Positions 1 to 9,494 are shown, numbered from the stretch's first letter. The stretch is DNA of 64,000 nucleotides from Shimia marina (GCF_001458175.1 NZ_CYPW01000032.1:150826-214825); one strand, 5' to 3'. Made by a program: numbers and translations. The notes: generated by a model not told the origin, from the sequence alone.

Positions 1-2
1 GC

Positions 3-266
3 GTCAAAGCTGCGAAAATTCGTCAGGCAGCAGCCTTGGGGGCTAGGACGATGTCAGACGTGCGCGCCTTTTCTTCGGCTGGCGACGGTTCTTGTGGGGG
101 GGCAATGTGTGCTGCGGTCGTCGCACAAACGCTTGCGGAATTCTCACGTCAATCTGTGGAAGATGTCGGGAGCTTCACGCCGCAAACCGCTCCGGGATTG
201 CAGCCTGTCGTCACGTTGCCGTATGATCTGAATATGGTGCTGCCCGGTGGCGGAAATGATGATTGA
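3..266 (+). CDS. 3' end of an unrecognised gene (5' end outside the window)
   Basis: An open frame enters from the left edge and ends at a TGA. The visible 87 residues run from VKAAKIRQAAALGART to a glycine-rich tail ending in LPGGGNDD. I do not recognise a family. An ATG lies inside the frame at 36, but the frame is open right to the window edge, so the true start is probably upstream. Another frame is also open over the first 230 bases, but its product is implausibly rich in Arg, Cys and Ser. The next gene on the same strand begins about 120 bases downstream, and that gap shows no convincing feature. Low confidence that this is a real gene end. Confidence 0.4.
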   Translation, partial: VKAAKIRQAAALGARTMSDVRAFSSAGDGSCGGAMCAAVVAQTLAEFSRQSVEDVGSFTPQTAPGLQPVVTLPYDLNMVLPGGGNDD

Positions 267-387
267 ACCATGGCACGTCTTGAGAGATTGTGTGGCTTAA
301 GGTGTTGCATGATGGGGGGCTGCCAGCTTCTCAAGAGGCCAAAGTATGGCGTGATGCCTGACTGATCATTCGCGATGGGAATTTTTC

Positions 388-2304
388 GTGGCATCTAAAG
401 TTGTTTTTCATGTGCCCCAGAAATTCGTTGAAACCTATGCCGACTTGCCTCACCTCGTGCTCTTTAAGCGTATTCGGGACTTGCTCCAGGAAAGAGGTGG
501 CAAGATCGAAGTGCGGCGTCGTGATGAAGCGCTGCGAGTGGGCTCGGCTATTGACCATGCAGAGCTGCTGGAACCTGAGAACCTGCACATTGTTGAAAAT
601 GGTGTGGTGAGACAGAACAATGCTCTGAATGCGGCTGTGGCCTATATCCCGCCCTACTATCACTTGGATGCTCATGGTGTGTTGGCAAGAAGTGCTGCGG
701 CGCACGCTGTTTATGATCCAACATCTGTGAACCCGGTCATGGCGGCCGCGCATTTTGAAGGTCTGTACAATCGCTTGGTGCGACCAAGACGCTCCCGCTA
801 CAATCCAAAACAAGCGGTGTCTGAGTTGCCGCAAGAGTGTATTGCGGTTTTCTTGCAAGGAGATAACCCACATCGTCAGCAGACAGCCCATTGCAGCAAT
901 GAGCAGATGTTGCGGGCCGTTGCGGAAGCGGCAGAGGGGCGGCCTATTGTGGTCAAGACCCATCCACAGAGCCGACCTCTCAGAGATGTGCAGTTGATGC
1001 ACGAACTCCTGCAAGAGGGTCTGCCTCTGCTGGCGACAGATGCGAATATTCATGACATTCTCTCCAAATGTGCGGCCACCGTGAGCTTCAACTCGGCTGT
1101 TGCGCTGGAAGGCTTTCTGCATGGGAAACCTGCCGTGTTGTTTGGGCAATCGGATTTCCATCACGTCTGTGAAACGGTGGTGGATCCGGATCAGTTTTCA
1201 GACGCTCTGAAGCAGGCGGTAAACAGTTCGCATGACTACGGTCGCTTTCTCTATTGGTATTTTTCCAATCACTGCGTGATGGTTGATGATCCTGTGTCGG
1301 ATGAAAGAATTTTACAGGCTTTTGATGACGCGGGGTTTTCGTCGGAACGCCTTGGGCTGATGGGCTCTCACACCCTTGCGCAGAAACAGCAGCAAAAGCT
1401 CAGATTTGCCCAGCGAGAGGCCGCGCAATTGCTGCGACATAACCCCCAAACGTCATCCGTTTCGATACGGCGTTGTGTGCGCGCTGAGCCAGAACAGCAG
1501 AGGTTTATTGCAGACCGTGAGGGCGATAAGCTTCTGATCACGCGCTATCTTGATGCGCGCGGGGCGGAAACTGTCTTAGGGCGCCAGAAAGCCATGGAGG
1601 CGCTAAATGCGGTTTTGCTCGGGGGCGACTTGAAAGCCGCCCAATGTGTTATTGCGCGTCCGGACATCGGTTTGCTCGCCACCATGCAAGTGCGAGGGGA
1701 AACGCTTTCACAGAAGATGCTGAACGCCGACGCGCGCCAGCGACGTCGTTTCGTGAAACGCGCGGCTCAGTGGTTGAACGCAGTCAGTTCAGTTGGAACA
1801 GACAACGATGCAGACACGACCGAGGGATGGACGTCTGTGAGCTTGCCGCAAGCCATGCCGCAGGAAGATCGTGACATGGCCGCATCCTTGCAAGGCGCGT
1901 TGACCCAAATGTCCAATAATCAGCCGCAGCTGAGCTGGCGTTGGGTGCTCGGATATGAGGCGTTTTATCCATCAAATTTCAAACTGGGACGTGATGTGCT
2001 TTGCGCTGAGTATATTGGTCCGGAGAAAATCGTGCGGTTGGAAGATGAGATTGCGCGGTTTTTGATAGAGGCAGCGCGCTACGCGGACGTGTCCGTGGGC
2101 ATGAGAACCCACGGAATGATGAAAGCAGACTGGGAGGCGTTTGTGGATGCAGGTTTGCTGCCGGATGCTGGCAGCGAAAAAGCGCTCCGCCTGTCAATCG
2201 GGCAAGAGCTGCTGTCGCAATTCTGTCAGCCAAATATCGATTATGAGATGCAAGAACCGCTGCGGGAAATAATCGCTGCCTATCTGGCGGACGTGACCTT
2301 GTGA
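388..2304 (+). CDS. Capsule-polysaccharide-synthesis-like protein with a kinase-like C-terminal half
   Basis: The 638-residue product starts at a GTG. The N-terminal half resembles the Capsule_synth (KpsC/KpsS-like) glycosyltransferase family. Residues 151-260 carry VVKTHPQS (positions 188-195) and FNSAVALEGFLHGKP (234-248), the donor-site-like segments of that fold. KpsC/KpsS proteins build the lipid-linked Kdo primer of capsules in the cytoplasm. Residues about 360-638 do not belong to that family. Their order of elements resembles an aminoglycoside-phosphotransferase-type kinase, but the catalytic loop reads YEAFYPSN (523-530) where active kinases have HGD....N. A TGA at 352 excludes an earlier start; GTG at 388 has a GGGA seven bases upstream. 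Specific substrate unknown; the C-terminal assignment is inference. Confidence 0.7.
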   Translation: MASKVVFHVPQKFVETYADLPHLVLFKRIRDLLQERGGKIEVRRRDEALRVGSAIDHAELLEPENLHIVENGVVRQNNALNAAVAYIPPYYHLDAHGVLARSAAAHAVYDPTSVNPVMAAAHFEGLYNRLVRPRRSRYNPKQAVSELPQECIAVFLQGDNPHRQQTAHCSNEQMLRAVAEAAEGRPIVVKTHPQSRPLRDVQLMHELLQEGLPLLATDANIHDILSKCAATVSFNSAVALEGFLHGKPAVLFGQSDFHHVCETVVDPDQFSDALKQAVNSSHDYGRFLYWYFSNHCVMVDDPVSDERILQAFDDAGFSSERLGLMGSHTLAQKQQQKLRFAQREAAQLLRHNPQTSSVSIRRCVRAEPEQQRFIADREGDKLLITRYLDARGAETVLGRQKAMEALNAVLLGGDLKAAQCVIARPDIGLLATMQVRGETLSQKMLNADARQRRRFVKRAAQWLNAVSSVGTDNDADTTEGWTSVSLPQAMPQEDRDMAASLQGALTQMSNNQPQLSWRWVLGYEAFYPSNFKLGRDVLCAEYIGPEKIVRLEDEIARFLIEAARYADVSVGMRTHGMMKADWEAFVDAGLLPDAGSEKALRLSIGQELLSQFCQPNIDYEMQEPLREIIAAYLADVTL

Positions 2305-2378
2305 CGGGGATCATTCTGTGCGCTTGCATTTGGCAGAGCAGGCGAGCAGTGTTTGGCAGACTAATGAGGAGGTAAACC

Positions 2379-4367
2379 ATGCAGATTGTTCGTGAATTTC
2401 CATTTGAGGTAGAAGAAAAACCTCATCTATGGATTCCCATGCCGGACGGCACACGCTTATCTGCACGGATGTGGAAGCCGGTTACTGATACGCCAGTCCC
2501 GGCTGTTCTTGAATTCCTCCCTTATCGAAAGCGTGATGGCACCGCAGAGCGGGATGCGCTGACCCATCCCTATATGGCAGGGCATGGGTATGTCTGCGTG
2601 CGAGTAGATATGCGTGGCTGTGGTGACAGTGAGGGGCTGTTTGATGATGAATACTCCCCTCAGGAACTAAGCGATGGCGTGGCTGTCGTAGAGTGGCTGG
2701 CCGCGCAGGAGTGGTGCAATGGCAACGTGGGGATGATGGGGATCAGTTGGGGTGGCTTCAATGGGTTGCAAATTGCAGCTTTGAAGCCCGAGCCCCTTAA
2801 AGCTGTGGTAAGTATCTGCTCAACCGTTGATCGATACGCGGATGATATCCACTACAAAGGGGGGACCATGCTGGGGGAGAACCCGGCTTGGGCGGCGACG
2901 GTTCTTGGGTGGTTTGCCTTGCCGCCTGATCCTGAAGTGGTCGGAGAAAATTGGCGCGCGATGTGGCTGGAACGACTGGAGAATACGCCCTTCTTGGCAG
3001 ATACTTGGGTGACCAATCAGTTGAGGGATGATTATTGGCGCCATGGCAGTGTCTGTGAAGATTATTCTGCGATCAGCGCAGCGGTTTTGAGTGTTGGCGG
3101 ATGGCATGACGGGTATCGCAACACAATTTCTCATCTCGTTGAGAACTTGGAGGCACCGGTCAAGGGCTTGATCGGACCTTGGATCCATAAATATCCGCAT
3201 TTCGCCGTGCCGGGGCCGCGGATCGACTTTTTGGGGGAAATGCTGCGCTGGTGGGACCGTTGGCTGAAAGGCATCGACAATGGTGTGGAACATCTTCCGG
3301 ATATGCGCCGATGGGTGATGGACAGCATGCCACCGCAAACCAGTTACGTAGAGCGCCCGGGGCGGTGGATTGCGGATGACAAGGCGGCGGTGCAATCGCC
3401 CTTGGAAAGCTGGCATCTTGTAGAAAACAGGTTGCAGGACGTGGCGGGGACTTGTGATCGTACCATCCACCCCGCGCTGTTCTGTGGTGAGGGGGCTGGT
3501 GAGTATTTCCCGTTTGGATTTGGTCCCGGAGAGTTGCCGGATGATCAGCGTACGGATGATGCGCTGTCTTGTTGTTTTGATACAGCGAAGCTCCCAGTGG
3601 CCAAAGATATCGTGGGGCGCCCCGTCGTGCGATTGAGCCTGGCGTCAGATAAGCCTGCGGCGCAGGTGGCCGTGCGGTTGAGCGATGTCCGGCCGGATGG
3701 CAAGAGTACATTGATCTCACACGGTGTTTTGAACCTGCGCCACCGCAATGGGCATGAGACACCAGAGGATCTGCCGATTGGTGGGGTGGTGGATGTTGAG
3801 GTGACATTGGATTCTTGCGCCTATCGGGTTCCGGAGGGGCATCAGCTGCGCGTGGCGATGTCATCGAGCTACTGGCCGTACATTTGGCCGGAAGCGGCAC
3901 TGGCGACATTAAGCTTGGAAAGCGGCGTTTTGGAATTGCCAGTTCGGGAGAGCGATGTCTTGGCAGCTCCAGTGTTTGATGAGCCGCGTTCTGCGGAGCC
4001 CAGAAAAACACGGGTGCTCACCGAGCCGAAAGAAAGTAAGCGTGTTGTACGAGACCACAGCGCAAAGTCCGCCACCATGGAGATTTTTGGAGAAACCGGA
4101 AAAGTCGAAGATCTGGCCACTGGTCTGATCATGAGCTCATCGGTGACCGATTGTTTCACGATTGTGGATGGCGATCCTTGTTCGGCGGAAAGCGCCTCTG
4201 CGCGCAGGCGCACGATGCAGCGCGGGGATTGGCAGGTAGAGATTGACGCCAATATTCGCATGCGCACCGACGGCAGGAACTTCATCATGATAGCAGATTT
4301 GCTGGCGGTTGAAAATGGGGAAGAGGTCTTTCGCCGGGAATGGGAGAGCGTGATCCCACGTTTGTAG
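2379..4367 (+). CDS. CocE/NonD family serine hydrolase (X-Pro dipeptidyl-peptidase type)
   Basis: The 662-residue protein has the CocE/NonD architecture. An alpha/beta-hydrolase domain carries the nucleophile motif GISWGG (Ser123) and the preceding DMRGCGDSEG segment (residues 77-86). A C-terminal jelly-roll domain follows from about residue 380, as in Xaa-Pro dipeptidyl peptidases and cocaine esterase. Such enzymes cleave acyl esters or amides; this one's substrate cannot be read from sequence. The start is well supported, with TGAGGAGG nine bases before the ATG. There is no signal peptide, so it is probably cytoplasmic. It lies 74 bases after the capsule-like gene on the same strand and ends at a strong bidirectional terminator. 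Confidence 0.85.
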   Translation: MQIVREFPFEVEEKPHLWIPMPDGTRLSARMWKPVTDTPVPAVLEFLPYRKRDGTAERDALTHPYMAGHGYVCVRVDMRGCGDSEGLFDDEYSPQELSDGVAVVEWLAAQEWCNGNVGMMGISWGGFNGLQIAALKPEPLKAVVSICSTVDRYADDIHYKGGTMLGENPAWAATVLGWFALPPDPEVVGENWRAMWLERLENTPFLADTWVTNQLRDDYWRHGSVCEDYSAISAAVLSVGGWHDGYRNTISHLVENLEAPVKGLIGPWIHKYPHFAVPGPRIDFLGEMLRWWDRWLKGIDNGVEHLPDMRRWVMDSMPPQTSYVERPGRWIADDKAAVQSPLESWHLVENRLQDVAGTCDRTIHPALFCGEGAGEYFPFGFGPGELPDDQRTDDALSCCFDTAKLPVAKDIVGRPVVRLSLASDKPAAQVAVRLSDVRPDGKSTLISHGVLNLRHRNGHETPEDLPIGGVVDVEVTLDSCAYRVPEGHQLRVAMSSSYWPYIWPEAALATLSLESGVLELPVRESDVLAAPVFDEPRSAEPRKTRVLTEPKESKRVVRDHSAKSATMEIFGETGKVEDLATGLIMSSSVTDCFTIVDGDPCSAESASARRRTMQRGDWQVEIDANIRMRTDGRNFIMIADLLAVENGEEVFRREWESVIPRL

Positions 4368-4391
4368 GACGTTTGCCGATCAGAAAGACAA

Positions 4392-4417
4392 AAGGCCCGC
4401 AGGTGTCTGCGGGCCTT
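4392..4417. terminator. Bidirectional Rho-independent terminator
   Basis: A perfect 11-bp stem (AAGGCCCGCAG / CTGCGGGCCTT) with loop GTGT lies between two convergent genes, the hydrolase on plus and the UspA gene on minus. It is flanked by A-rich sequence on the left and T-rich sequence on the right, so it can end transcription from both sides. Confidence 0.9.
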
Positions 4418-4434
4418 ATTGGTTTTATGTGTGT

Positions 4435-4860
4435 TTAGCGGATCACAAAAACAGACTGTTTGGCATGACGCGATATCCGCGCGGCGTTGGGGCCAATCAG
4501 GTAGTCTTTGAGTTGCGATTTATGCGCACCAACAATGATGGCATCCGCTTTCACCGCTTCAGCTTCTTTCAAGACCAGATCATACACTGTGCCCTGATCC
4601 ACATGCAGACGCAGATCAGGCACATCTTTGAGCGTTTGCTGTGCCCAGCTTTCCAAAGCGGCCTTCGCCTCTTTGAGAATGGCTTTGTTGTGATCTTTGC
4701 TGAAATAGGCCCCCACAATGGACATGCCATAGTCAGGAACAACGTTCATCACATGCAGTTCTGCGCCATAGTCTAACGCCATGTGACGTGCCGCCTCTGC
4801 AGGCTTTTCAGAGCCTTTGAGGTCATTCACATCAACTGTCAGTAGGAGTGTTTTAAACAT
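4435..4860 (-). CDS. UspA-family universal stress protein of a TRAP operon
   Basis: A 141-residue single Usp domain, starting MFKTLLLTVDVNDLKGSEK. The C-terminal nucleotide loop reads VGAHKSQLKDYLIGPNA, matching the G-x2-G-x9-G style of ATP-binding Usp proteins in modified form. It is the last gene of the operon, 12 bases after the TRAP permease. A Usp partner is known in Halomonas, where TeaD binds ATP and modulates the ectoine TRAP transporter TeaABC. By analogy this protein may gate or monitor the neighbouring TAXI transporter in the cytoplasm. That role is inference from position. Confidence 0.85.
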   Translation of the reverse strand: MFKTLLLTVDVNDLKGSEKPAEAARHMALDYGAELHVMNVVPDYGMSIVGAYFSKDHNKAILKEAKAALESWAQQTLKDVPDLRLHVDQGTVYDLVLKEAEAVKADAIIVGAHKSQLKDYLIGPNAARISRHAKQSVFVIR

Positions 4861-4872
4861 GTTCCTATCTCC

Positions 4873-7506
4873 TCAGAATGCTGGCTGAGTGGCGCGGCGG
4901 CGCTGAATGAGCATCAACCCGGCCAACAGCAAAAGGGCGGGAATGAAGAACAGCTCTTTCGGCATGCGCTCGTTTTCCACCTCGACTTGGGAGATCACCA
5001 CAGGGGTGTCGCCGTAGTAGTCATACTCGGTTCCCAACTGACCAAAGTAAGGCGTGCCCGGGAAAGGCTCTTCCAGAACCAGCTTGCCGTCTTCCGCAAA
5101 CACGGTGAGACCGTTGTCAGACATCGCCGCCTCCGGATCGCCACCGGGGTAGACCATTGTGACGGTCGTTTTGCGGTTATCCCCGGTGTCAAAGTCAGGT
5201 CCTTCCACGCGGAAGCGGACCAAGGCCCCTTCTGGCTGTTCGCCGACCACCTGCACAGCATCTGCGCCTGTCACGGTCTGATATTTTTCGGATACTTGAT
5301 CGAGGAAGAAATCAGGGCGGAACAGCATGAAGGCGATGAAAAGGAGCGCGGCGCTTTCCCATTTTCGGGATTTCGCGATGAAGTAGCCCTGTGTTGCCGC
5401 GGCAAATATCAACATCGCGATCAGGGCGATGAAGAACACCAATACGGCCTTGCCAAAGCTCACATTAATCAACAGCAAGTCAGTGTTGAAGATGAACATG
5501 AAGGGCAACAGCGCGGTGCGAATGTCATAGGCGAAGCCCTGCACACCGGTTTTGATCGGATCGCCACGCGAGATTGCTGCCGCTGCGTAGGCTGCCAAGC
5601 CAACTGGCGGAGTATCATCGGCAAGAATGCCGAAATAGAAGACAAACATGTGCACGGCGATCAGCGGCACGACCAGTCCGGCTTGCGCACCAACGCCCAC
5701 GATGACAGGGGCCATCAGGGAGCTGACCACGATGTAGTTTGCCGTTGTTGGCAGGCCCATGCCAAGAATCAGGCTGAGCACAGCGACGAGCAACAGCAGG
5801 ATGATCAGATTGCCACCAGAGATCACTTCAATCACTTGACCAATCACCTGATGTGCGCCGGTGAGGCTGATGGTGCCGACAATGATACCTGCCGCACCCG
5901 TGGCGACGCCAATGCCGATCATGTTGCGCGCGCCCATGATCAGACCCTGCACAAAGTCTTCCCACCCGCGGGCAAACGCCGTGTTCAGAGCTGTTTCACC
6001 GCGAAAGAAGGCTTTGATTGGCCGATGCGTAACCGCGACAATGATCATAAAGACAGTTGCCCAGAAGGCTGAGAGTGCAGGAGACAGGCGATCCAGTTCT
6101 TCGGTCTTCACCATCAGGTTCCAGACGAGAATGAAGATTGGCAGAGCATAGTAAGCGCCGCCCAGCAATGTCGGTGTCAGTCGTGGCGCTTCCAGCGGTG
6201 CATTCGGATCGTCCATTGCGATGTCTGGATATTTGGATGCCAGATACAGCAGCCCAACGTACATCATGGCCACCAAGGCCACGGCGATATAGATGCTGTC
6301 TCCGACCATCGGCTCCAGCACGCTGCGAATGGCAATCATCAGAAATGTCAGTGCGCCGAGGCCGATGAAACCCGTGAGGAACAGCACGAGGATCATGATG
6401 GGGCCAATATGGCGCCCAGCTTTTTTTAGACCCTGCATCTGCATCTTCAGGGCTTCCAGATGCACAATGTAAAGCAGCGCTATGTAGGAAATCACAGCAG
6501 GCAAGAAGGCGTGTTTGACCACGTCGATGTAGGGAATGTTGACGTATTCCACCATGAGGAATGCCGCCGCCCCCATCACAGGCGGGGTGAGCTGTCCGTT
6601 GGTGGAAGAGGCCACTTCGACCGCACCCGCTTTTTCAGCAGGGAAGCCGATGCGTTTCATCAGTGGAATGGTGAACGTGCCGGTTGTCACCGTGTTCGCG
6701 ATCGAGCTCCCGGAGATCATGCCGGTCATCATGGAGCTGAGAACGGAAGCTTTCGCCGGCCCACCACGAAGGGCGCCTAGCAGGGCAATCGCCACTTTGA
6801 TGAACCAGTTGCCGCCGCCCGCGCGATCAAGCAGAGCGCCGAAGAGCACGAAAAGAAAGATCATGGAGGTGGATACGCCCAATGCGACGCCAAAGACGCC
6901 TTCGGTCTGCATCCAGTAATGGCCCAATGCTTTGGAGAGGGAGGCCCCACCATAGTTGGTGATTTCGCGTACCCATTCGGAATTGCCGCCGAAGAAGGCA
7001 AAGGCAACAAACGCACTGGCAATAATAACCAGTGGCAGGCCAAGGGCGCGGTATACGCAGATCATCAGGACAACCATGCCAATTGCGGACATGGTGATGT
7101 CTGTTGTGGTCCACAAGCCCGGTCGATCTGCAATCTGATATCGGAAAAAGACCAGATATAGCGACGCGCTGACACCGAGGATCAAAAGCACCCAGTCATA
7201 GATCGGAATGCGATCCCTTGGGGAGGTGCGAAACATCGGAAAGGCTAGGATCGCCAGCGTCATGGCAAATGCCAAGTGGATATAACGTGCCTGACCGACA
7301 ACATTGGCAAAGTCCGAAACACCCGTGAGCTGGGCCATCATGCCCGGCAGTTTTGAGGCGATATAGAGCTGGAAGAGCGACCAGATGATACAAATCGCAA
7401 TGATCAGCTTGCCTTGAAATCCGGTGGCATTGCGCGCGCCGGTGTCGACTTCTGCGACCATGGCATCTGCTGAGGCTGCGCCGTCCGTGAGATGATCTTG
7501 AGTCAT
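4873..7506 (-). CDS. TRAP transporter fused permease (DctQ-DctM type, TAXI system)
   Basis: An 877-residue, highly hydrophobic protein typical of the fused 4TM/12TM permeases that work with TAXI binding proteins. The centre carries the DctM-type segments SSMMTGMISGSSIANT and LTPPVMGAAAFLM, and later LGMGLPTTANYIVVSSL and DDTPPVGLAAYAAA. It would import a solute by Na+ or H+ symport after delivery by the periplasmic subunit encoded just upstream. A soluble C-terminal stretch of about 100 residues precedes a last membrane helix. A 60-90-residue spacer with a perfect hairpin separates it from the binding-protein gene. The substrate is unknown. Confidence 0.95.
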   Translation of the reverse strand: MTQDHLTDGAASADAMVAEVDTGARNATGFQGKLIIAICIIWSLFQLYIASKLPGMMAQLTGVSDFANVVGQARYIHLAFAMTLAILAFPMFRTSPRDRIPIYDWVLLILGVSASLYLVFFRYQIADRPGLWTTTDITMSAIGMVVLMICVYRALGLPLVIIASAFVAFAFFGGNSEWVREITNYGGASLSKALGHYWMQTEGVFGVALGVSTSMIFLFVLFGALLDRAGGGNWFIKVAIALLGALRGGPAKASVLSSMMTGMISGSSIANTVTTGTFTIPLMKRIGFPAEKAGAVEVASSTNGQLTPPVMGAAAFLMVEYVNIPYIDVVKHAFLPAVISYIALLYIVHLEALKMQMQGLKKAGRHIGPIMILVLFLTGFIGLGALTFLMIAIRSVLEPMVGDSIYIAVALVAMMYVGLLYLASKYPDIAMDDPNAPLEAPRLTPTLLGGAYYALPIFILVWNLMVKTEELDRLSPALSAFWATVFMIIVAVTHRPIKAFFRGETALNTAFARGWEDFVQGLIMGARNMIGIGVATGAAGIIVGTISLTGAHQVIGQVIEVISGGNLIILLLLVAVLSLILGMGLPTTANYIVVSSLMAPVIVGVGAQAGLVVPLIAVHMFVFYFGILADDTPPVGLAAYAAAAISRGDPIKTGVQGFAYDIRTALLPFMFIFNTDLLLINVSFGKAVLVFFIALIAMLIFAAATQGYFIAKSRKWESAALLFIAFMLFRPDFFLDQVSEKYQTVTGADAVQVVGEQPEGALVRFRVEGPDFDTGDNRKTTVTMVYPGGDPEAAMSDNGLTVFAEDGKLVLEEPFPGTPYFGQLGTEYDYYGDTPVVISQVEVENERMPKELFFIPALLLLAGLMLIQRRRATQPAF

Positions 7507-7531
7507 TTTTGTCCCCGTGGATCCTATGCAA

Positions 7532-7562
7532 CGAATGCGCCCTCATATCTGGGGCGCATTCG
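7532..7562 (-). other. Inter-cistronic hairpin between binding protein and TRAP permease
   Basis: A perfect 11-bp inverted repeat (CGAATGCGCCC / GGGCGCATTCG, 9-base loop) lies in the 82-base gap between the TAXI binding-protein stop and the permease start. On the minus strand no U-run follows, so it looks like an RNA-stabilising or attenuating stem rather than a full terminator. Confidence 0.6.
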
Positions 7563-7588
7563 CAGTTTTTAGTTTGTCGCTGGAAGGC

Positions 7589-8551
7589 TTATTTCAGGCC
7601 GAGTTCCATGTAGGCTTTCTCAGCACCTGGGTGCAGAGGCGCGCTCAGGCCGTCCTTGATCATTTCTGCTGGGTCAAGGTTTGCAAATGCTGGGTGCAGC
7701 TTGCGGAAGTCTTCGATGTTCTCCATGACGGATTTGGCAACAACGTAGACAACATCGTCAGAGATCGCAGCGGAGGTTACGAAGGTTGCGCCCACACCAA
7801 AGGTGGTGGTGTCTTCGTCGGTGCCTTTGTACATGCCACCCGGAACAGTTGCGACACGGTAAAAGGCGTTTTCTTCAACCAGTTTGTCAATTTCGGGGCC
7901 TGTGATGTTCACCAGCTTTGCATCGCAGGTGGTTGTGGCTTCTTTGATGGCCGCAGCAGGGTGACCGATGGTGTAGATCATCACGTCGATGTTGCCATCG
8001 CAGAGCTGCTTGGCCATCTCGGAACCCTTATATTCGGTTGCCAGAGCGAAATCGTCCATGGTCATGCCATAGGCTTCCATCACAACTTCGGTGGTTGCGC
8101 GCAGGCCGGAACCTGGGTTGCCTACGTTGACGCGCTTGCCTTTCAGGTCGGCGAAGCTGTTCACGTCGACGTCAGAGCGTGCGATGACGGTGAACGGCTC
8201 TGGGTGTACAGAGAAGACAGCGCGTACGTCTGGGAATGGGTTGTCTGCGAATTTAGATGTGCCGTTGTAAGCGTGATACTGCCAGTCAGACTGCGCGACG
8301 CCGAATTCCAGCTCACCCGCTTTGATGGTGTTGATGTTGTATACGGACCCACCAGTGGATTCCACGGCGCAACGGATGCCGTGCTCCTTGCGGCCTTTGT
8401 TGACAAGACGGCAGATCGCGCCACCGGTCGGGTAGTATACGCCGGTCACGCCGCCGGTGCCGATGGAAATGAATTCCTGTGCAGAGGCACCTGCAGTAAA
8501 GCTCATGGAGGCGATAATTGCGGCTCCGGCCAGTTTCAGTTTAGAAATCAT
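7589..8551 (-). CDS. TAXI-family TRAP transporter solute-binding protein
   Basis: A 320-residue periplasmic binding protein. A signal peptide (MISKLKLAGAAIIASMSFTAGASA, to about residue 24) is followed by the TAXI start FISIGTGGVTGVYYPTGGAICR. The segment RVNVGNPGSGLRATTEVVM matches the family's ligand-cleft region. The start was set at the ATG preceded by GGGAG and directly followed by the signal peptide; the longer open frame upstream lacks support. It heads the operon to the fused permease and UspA, and follows an RpiR-type regulator after 46 bases. TAXI ligands known elsewhere include glutamate and related acids; the ligand here is not predictable. Confidence 0.93.
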   Translation of the reverse strand: MISKLKLAGAAIIASMSFTAGASAQEFISIGTGGVTGVYYPTGGAICRLVNKGRKEHGIRCAVESTGGSVYNINTIKAGELEFGVAQSDWQYHAYNGTSKFADNPFPDVRAVFSVHPEPFTVIARSDVDVNSFADLKGKRVNVGNPGSGLRATTEVVMEAYGMTMDDFALATEYKGSEMAKQLCDGNIDVMIYTIGHPAAAIKEATTTCDAKLVNITGPEIDKLVEENAFYRVATVPGGMYKGTDEDTTTFGVGATFVTSAAISDDVVYVVAKSVMENIEDFRKLHPAFANLDPAEMIKDGLSAPLHPGAEKAYMELGLK

Positions 8552-8597
8552 CTTAGGCTCCCTAGTTGATGATAGTTTGAAGTTGTGTCGTTTGTGG

Positions 8598-9494
8598 CTA
8601 TCCCGCCCAGAAGTCTCCGAGGCGTTCATTGCGTGTTTCAACGTCTCTGATGCGTTGGCTGGCGGTCTCTCCGGACTGTGCAACCAACATTGCGATTATG
8701 GTTTCCATCAGAACTAAAGTCGCTGTGTAGGACGAGAAGAACTGTGGACTTTCTGACGGAACTATAAAGGGGAAATTTGCGTATTTCATAGCAGGACAGG
8801 CATGGCTGTCACTGATCAGGATCACAGTTGCTCCACAGTCTTGGGCTGCTTCTGCGGCGAGGACGGCGCGCGCAGCGTATGGGGCTTTGGTGACAATCAG
8901 CAGGACGTCGTCTGCTCCCAAGGTGGTCAGAGAAGCGCCAAGTGACGCGCCCATCCGTCCTGCCAATGTCCAAGTCGGCGAGAAATAGTTGGCCAGGTAG
9001 GCCATATATTCGACAATTCCTGTGGAACCGAATGCTCCAAAGAGAACCACCGTGCGGGCGTGATCCAGAGCGTCTACGGCTGCTTGGAGACGCTGTTTGT
9101 CCACCTCTTCTTCAAGCTTTGAGATGTTGAACATACAGGCGCTGGCTTGGCGCTCCAGCATGGGGCGCTGCGCGTCTGCATCCGAGGTGAGTTGTGCGGC
9201 GCGCTGTGCAAAGGATTGAGTTTGTCCCCCAACGGTCTCTCGGCAGAGCTCGCGCATGTCTTCGTAGCTGTCAAACCCCAGGGCACGGGCCAGACGTGAG
9301 AGTGTGGCTGGAGATACGCCGCTGGCGGAAGATACCGAGCGCAGAGAGCGCGCTGCGACATCTACTTGATTGGCAACGACAAAGTCCGCCGCATCCCTCA
9401 GCTTCGTGCTGAGGTCGGCATAACTTTCTGCAACCCTTTCTTGTAGACGGCTGGCGTTGCTCACGAATCTCTCCACTTGACTCGATTTATTCAT
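8598..9494 (-). CDS. MurR/RpiR-family transcriptional regulator
   Basis: The 298-residue protein has an N-terminal HTH_6 domain; residues about 51-75 hold the helix-turn-helix around VSPATLSRLARALGF. A SIS sugar-phosphate-type sensor domain spans about 130-270, with VVLFGAFGSTGIVEYMA and LLIVTKAPYAARAVLAA. RpiR regulators usually sense a phosphosugar or related acid and control the neighbouring catabolic genes. It is transcribed divergently from the BKACE gene, and the TAXI transporter genes follow it on the same strand. It therefore most likely controls both arms. The last helix is followed by DVETRNERLGDFWAG. The effector is unknown. Confidence 0.9.
   Translation of the reverse strand: MNKSSQVERFVSNASRLQERVAESYADLSTKLRDAADFVVANQVDVAARSLRSVSSASGVSPATLSRLARALGFDSYEDMRELCRETVGGQTQSFAQRAAQLTSDADAQRPMLERQASACMFNISKLEEEVDKQRLQAAVDALDHARTVVLFGAFGSTGIVEYMAYLANYFSPTWTLAGRMGASLGASLTTLGADDVLLIVTKAPYAARAVLAAEAAQDCGATVILISDSHACPAMKYANFPFIVPSESPQFFSSYTATLVLMETIIAMLVAQSGETASQRIRDVETRNERLGDFWAG

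Noticed and set aside
331-1164. Minus-strand open frame of 277 codons opposite the capsule-like gene
   Set aside because: The product is His/Arg/Gln rich with no recognisable domain, and it overlaps the well-supported plus-strand gene throughout.
7517-8569. Plus-strand open frame of 350 codons opposite the TAXI binding-protein gene
   Set aside because: Covers the reverse of a clear exported protein and its hairpin; composition (Cys, Val, Gly, Phe) is not protein-like.
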